A DNA stretch of 10,000 nt from Halisarca cf. caerulea (taxonomy: Eukaryota; Porifera; Demospongiae; Chondrillida; Halisarcidae), in NCBI GenBank assembly GCA_963170055.1, contig CAUJGJ010000315.1, positions 234,201 to 244,200 on the forward strand, given 5' to 3'. The translations under genes and the position numbers were made by a program. This document shows positions 7,340-10,000 of the stretch, in pieces (position 1 is the stretch's first letter; every line of letters begins with the position of its first letter). The notes beneath the pieces are model-generated. The model ran no database searches, was not told the DNA's origin, and worked only from the letters and a program-made list of their open reading frames with translations.

Positions 7340-7466
7340 CGCATGTGTGTATGTGTGTGTTAGTGTGCGTGTGTGTGTTTGTTTGTGTGTGTGTGTGTGT
7401 TTGTTTGTTCGTTTTTTGTGTGTGTGTGTGTGTGCGTGCGTGCCAGTATGTGTGTGTGTGTGTGTG
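7198..7466. repeat. Compound (TG)n tract
   Basis: This TG tract has TGTATG interruptions, a GTTTGTTTG-rich middle (7377-7420) and TGCGTGCGTG near its end. It contains the 14-bp palindrome CACACGCGCGTGTG at 7254-7267, inside a long alternating purine-pyrimidine stretch. Open frames on both strands are artefacts. Confidence 0.95.
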
Positions 7467-7826
7467 CTCACATATACAATTTGTACTACATGTAGTATGT
7501 ACATGTATTGACTACACAGTTCGCTTGTGTATGCGAACATGTGTTTATTTTTCCATGTCATTTGTGTCACATATCGGACACGTACTTGTATATGCGCACG
7601 TAAAAATGATATTTTTGCTAATTTGTAAGGGGCGGACCTTACTTGTGTGTTGATCATTACACACCACCTTATGCACAGGACAGCTGCCATGCTACATTAG
7701 GCAGCTATGAGCAACTGGCGGGAATTGTCGTTGAGAAGGTTCTAGGATTACATATGTGTATGTCTTTCTCGAAGGACCGTGTCCAGTGACCCTTGTAGTT
7801 GTGCACTTTCTGTCTCCTCTCGCCAG
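7467..7826. other. Non-repetitive stretch, no gene seen
   Basis: This is unique sequence with no supportable gene. The only structure I note is the 14-bp perfect palindrome TACTACATGTAGTA at 7484-7497. The minus-strand open frame through here gets most of its length from the TG tract. Confidence 0.5.
7484..7497. repeat. 14-bp perfect palindrome
   Basis: TACTACATGTAGTA is self-complementary with no spacer. It may be chance or a dimeric binding site. Confidence 0.5.
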
Positions 7827-7958
7827 CCACACCTACTAGCTGTGATCAGTATCCACACCCACTTGCTGACCACACCCACTCGTGCAGTTGTGATCAACAA
7901 CCACACCCACTCAATCATCTGTAATCAACAACCACACCCTCTTAGCTGTGATTAACAA
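7827..7958. repeat. Degenerate CCACACCC repeat, 5 units
   Basis: Five degenerate units of 17-31 bp each begin CCACACCY and mostly end CTGTGATCAACAA or a variant. They directly precede the 26-bp array. CCACACCC is also the CACCC-box word bound by Krueppel-like/Sp factors, so it is a possible binding cluster; that reading is inference. Confidence 0.8.
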
Positions 7959-7963
7959 GGGTT

Positions 7964-9218
7964 GGACCTCTACTAGTGTGTGTGCAGTAGGACCTCTGCT
8001 AGTGTGTGTACAATAGGACATCTACTAGTGTGTGTACAGTAGGACCTCTACTAGTGTGTGTACAGTAGGAGGACCTCTACTGTAGTGTGTGTACAGTAGG
8101 ACCTCTACTGGTGTGTGTACAGTAGGACCTCTGCTAGTGTGTGTACAATAGGACATCTACTAGTGTGTGTACAGTAGGACCTCCACTAGTGTGTGTACAG
8201 TAGGACCTCTACTGGTGTGTGTGCAGTAGGACCTCTACTAGTGTGTGTACAGTAGGACCTCCACTAGTGTGTGTACAGTAGGACCTCTACTGGTGTGTGT
8301 ACAGTAGGACCTCTACTAGTGTGTGTACAGTAGGACCTCTACTAGTGTGTGTACAGTAGGACCTCTACTAGTGTGTGTACAGTAGGACCTCTACTAGTGT
8401 GTGTACAGTGGGACCTCTACTAGTGTGTGCAGTAGGACCTCTACTAGTGTGTGTACAGTAGGACCTCTACTGGTGTGTGTACAGTAGGACCTCTACTAGT
8501 GTGTGTGCAGTAGGACCTCTACTAGTGTGTGTACAGTAGGACCTCTACTGGTGTGTGTACAGTAGGACCTCTACTGGTGTGTGTACAGTAGGACCTCTAC
8601 TAGTGTGTGTGCAGTAGGACCTCTACTAGTGTGTGTACAGTAGGACCTCTACTGGTGTGTGTACAGTAGGACTTCTACTGGTGTGTGTACAGTAGGACCT
8701 ACACTAGTGTGTGTACAGTAGGACCTCTACTGGTGTGTGTACAGTAGGACCTCTACTGGTGTGTGTACAGTAGGACCTCCACTAGTGTGTGTACAGTAGG
8801 ACCTCTACTAGTGTGTGTACAGTAGGACCTCTACTAGTGTGTGTACAGTAGGACCTCTACTAGTGTGTGTACAGTAGGACCTCTACTAGTGTGTGTACAG
8901 TGGGACCTCTACTAGTGTGTGCAGTGGGACCTCTACTAGTGTGTGCAGTAGGACCTCTACTAGTGTGTGTACAGTAGGACCTCTACTAGTGTGTGCAGTA
9001 GGACCTCTACTAGTGTGTGTGCAGTAGGACCTCTACTAGTGTGTGTACAGTAGGACCTCTACTGGTGTGTGTACAGTAGGACCTCTACTAGTGTGTGTGC
9101 AGTAGGACTTCTACTGGTGTGTATACAGTAGGACCTCTACTAGTGTGTGCAGTAGGACTTCTACTAGTGTGTGTACAGTAGGACCTCTACTGGTGTGTAT
9201 ACAGGTGGACCTCTACTG
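7964..9218. repeat. 26-bp minisatellite, about 48 units
   Basis: There are forty-eight units plus a partial, with consensus GGACCTCTACTAGTGTGT then GTACAGTA. Most are 26 bp. Five lack two bases (24 bp: starts 8411, 8903, 8927, 8977 and 9131), and units at 8042 and 8071 have small insertions. CTAGTG alternates with CTGGTG. Blocks are duplicated: units at 7990-8067 (with CTGCTAG and CAATAGGACAT) recur at 8125-8202. CAGTAG and CTACTG around GACCT form a 6-bp stem in CTGGTG units. The core CAGTAGGACCTCTA resembles the MITE end CAGTAGAACCTCTG at 1452. Confidence 0.96.
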
Positions 9219-9474
9219 CTGCTGTTGTAGGCTTATTTCCAATGTAATCTTCCAGTACAGTACACACTCATAACTAGTGGTCATGATGTGTTTGTGTGTA
9301 GGCGTGTAGGCTGGTCAACTGACCTGCATTCACTGTTGGTTGTAGCTGTGTTGACACAGGGAAAGAGGAGATCACAGGGATGACCAGCTTTGTAAACTGA
9401 AATGTAATCACTGGGTCACCTTCCCTGCATCGTCAGCAGTGGTGTGATGTTGTACAGGAGGTCACAGTTCCTTT
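9219..9474. other. Unique spacer, no gene seen
   Basis: This unique sequence lies between the 26-bp array and the TCATGTGAC cluster. It has no open frame with coding character and no notable structure. Confidence 0.5.
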
Positions 9475-9556
9475 GATGTCATGTGACAGACTATTGATGT
9501 CATGTGACATACAATGAGGTCATGTGACATACAATTGAGGTCATGTGACCTGTAAT
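9475..9556. repeat. Four 20-21-bp units with GTCATGTGAC
   Basis: Units start at 9475, 9496, 9516 and 9537. Each begins GAKGTCATGTGAC; the middle two continue with ATACAAT. The core GTCATGTGAC is a near-palindrome containing the E-box CATGTG and the M-box word TCATGTGA, known to bind MITF/TFE-type bHLH factors in animals. Whether this is a binding cluster or just a young tandem repeat is undecided. Confidence 0.85.
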
Positions 9557-9733
9557 AGAGCTAGTGTCCATTGATGTCTCTCCAAAAGATCACCTGTCTA
9601 CAGAGACCACGTGCACTGTAGGCTGACCCACTCACTGAGTGGCCTTTGTAGGCAGGTTTTCAGGGCCACCCATCTACAGAGAACACTATTGTTTGATCAC
9701 TGAGTGTTCATAGTTTTACTCTTAATCTCTGTG
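9557..9733. other. Unique spacer with short inverted repeat
   Basis: CCACTCACTGAGTGG at 9628-9642 is a perfect inverted repeat with a one-base centre. TCTACAGAGA occurs twice (near 9597 and 9673). I see no gene. Confidence 0.5.
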
Positions 9734-9921
9734 CAATGGACCATCTGTAATCTCAAATCTCAATAGTCCAGCGTCCTCTCTGATCTAACCATATTCCGAG
9801 GTACATTCTCCATAGTAAAGCATGGTAGGAGTCACTTGATGATCCAACATCCTCAAGATCTGTAATCCGACACACTTTTGCTGACCTCTGAGTGTCGGAT
9901 TATAGAGGTTTGAATCCACTG
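9734..9921. mobile_element. MITE-like element, copy B
   Basis: The left end CAATGGACCATCTGTAATC aligns with CAGTAGAACCTCTGTATTC of copy A. The interior keeps the same order: ATCTAACCAT, GAGGTACA, CCATAGTAAAGCATGG, AGTCACTT, GATCCAACA, CTAATCCGACAC-like words. The right end GTGTCGGATTATAGAGGTTT then GAATCCACTG is an inverted version of the left-end motif and ends in ACTG, the complement of CAGT. It is about 188 bp, non-coding, and diverged from copy A in many positions, so both are old. The minus-strand open frame across it is not credible as a gene. Confidence 0.6.
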
Positions 9922-10000
9922 TCCACCCACATGTTGAGATTTCCCTATCATTGTAGACTGTACCAAGTGGACCTCTATAGTCTACCCACATGTTGAGATT
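9922..10000. repeat. Direct repeat running off the window end
   Basis: ACCCACATGTTGAGATT occurs near 9925 and again at 9984-10000, 59 bp apart, preceded by TCC and TCT. Between them lies GTGGACCTCTATAGTCTA, another single copy of the 16-bp MITE end motif. A further tandem array may start just outside the window. Confidence 0.75.

Noticed and set aside
9785..9991. 68-codon minus-strand open frame at the right edge
   Set aside because: It overlaps the MITE-like element and a direct repeat and has no coding character.

Overview
This window looks like intergenic or intronic DNA from an animal (metazoan) nuclear genome, most likely a marine invertebrate. The reasons are long (TG)n/(CA)n microsatellites, many minisatellites, MITE-like inverted-repeat fragments whose ends resemble pogo/Tigger-type elements, and a plausible spliceosomal acceptor before a short codon-biased exon. 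Nothing looks bacterial: there are no ribosome binding sites, operons or dense open frames. I cannot name the species. A sponge-like genome is a guess from the style of the repeats.

About 60% of the window is tandem repeat. In order: a 9-bp array (132-311); a GC-rich unique patch (608-800) and a retroelement-like tail (835-872); a TA tract (1054-1085); a 22-bp array (1120-1361); a MITE-like element with a repeated 16-bp end motif (1452-1660); a TG tract (1663-1830); a pyrimidine-rich degenerate array (1885-2217) ending in a splice acceptor; one likely terminal coding exon (2222-2332); an element whose end motif has expanded into a 32-bp/128-bp higher-order array (2561-2910); an unrelated 32-bp array (2931-3634); a foldback element (3696-3786); a 38-bp hairpin array (3912-4861); a 1.06-kb CA tract with higher-order structure (5124-6185); two TG tracts (6427-6756, 7198-7466); a CCACACCC-rich array (7827-7958); a 26-bp array of about 48 units (7964-9218); four TCATGTGAC units (9475-9556); and a second, diverged copy of the first MITE (9734-9921).

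The only coding sequence I can support is the 36-codon exon at 2222-2332. The other long open frames are artefacts of stop-free repeats (poly Thr-His or Cys-Val from CA/TG tracts, and rotating frames in the 32-bp array).

The most interesting theme is that the 16-bp end motif of the MITE family (consensus near ACCTCTATAATCCGAC) appears single, as a 4x tandem, and as a 16>32>128-bp hierarchical array. A related CAGTAGGACCTCTA core sits in the 26-bp array. Transposon ends may therefore have seeded several of the satellites here. The second theme is a 38-bp array in which every unit carries a short perfect hairpin and nearly all variation lies in three or four bases beside the stem.
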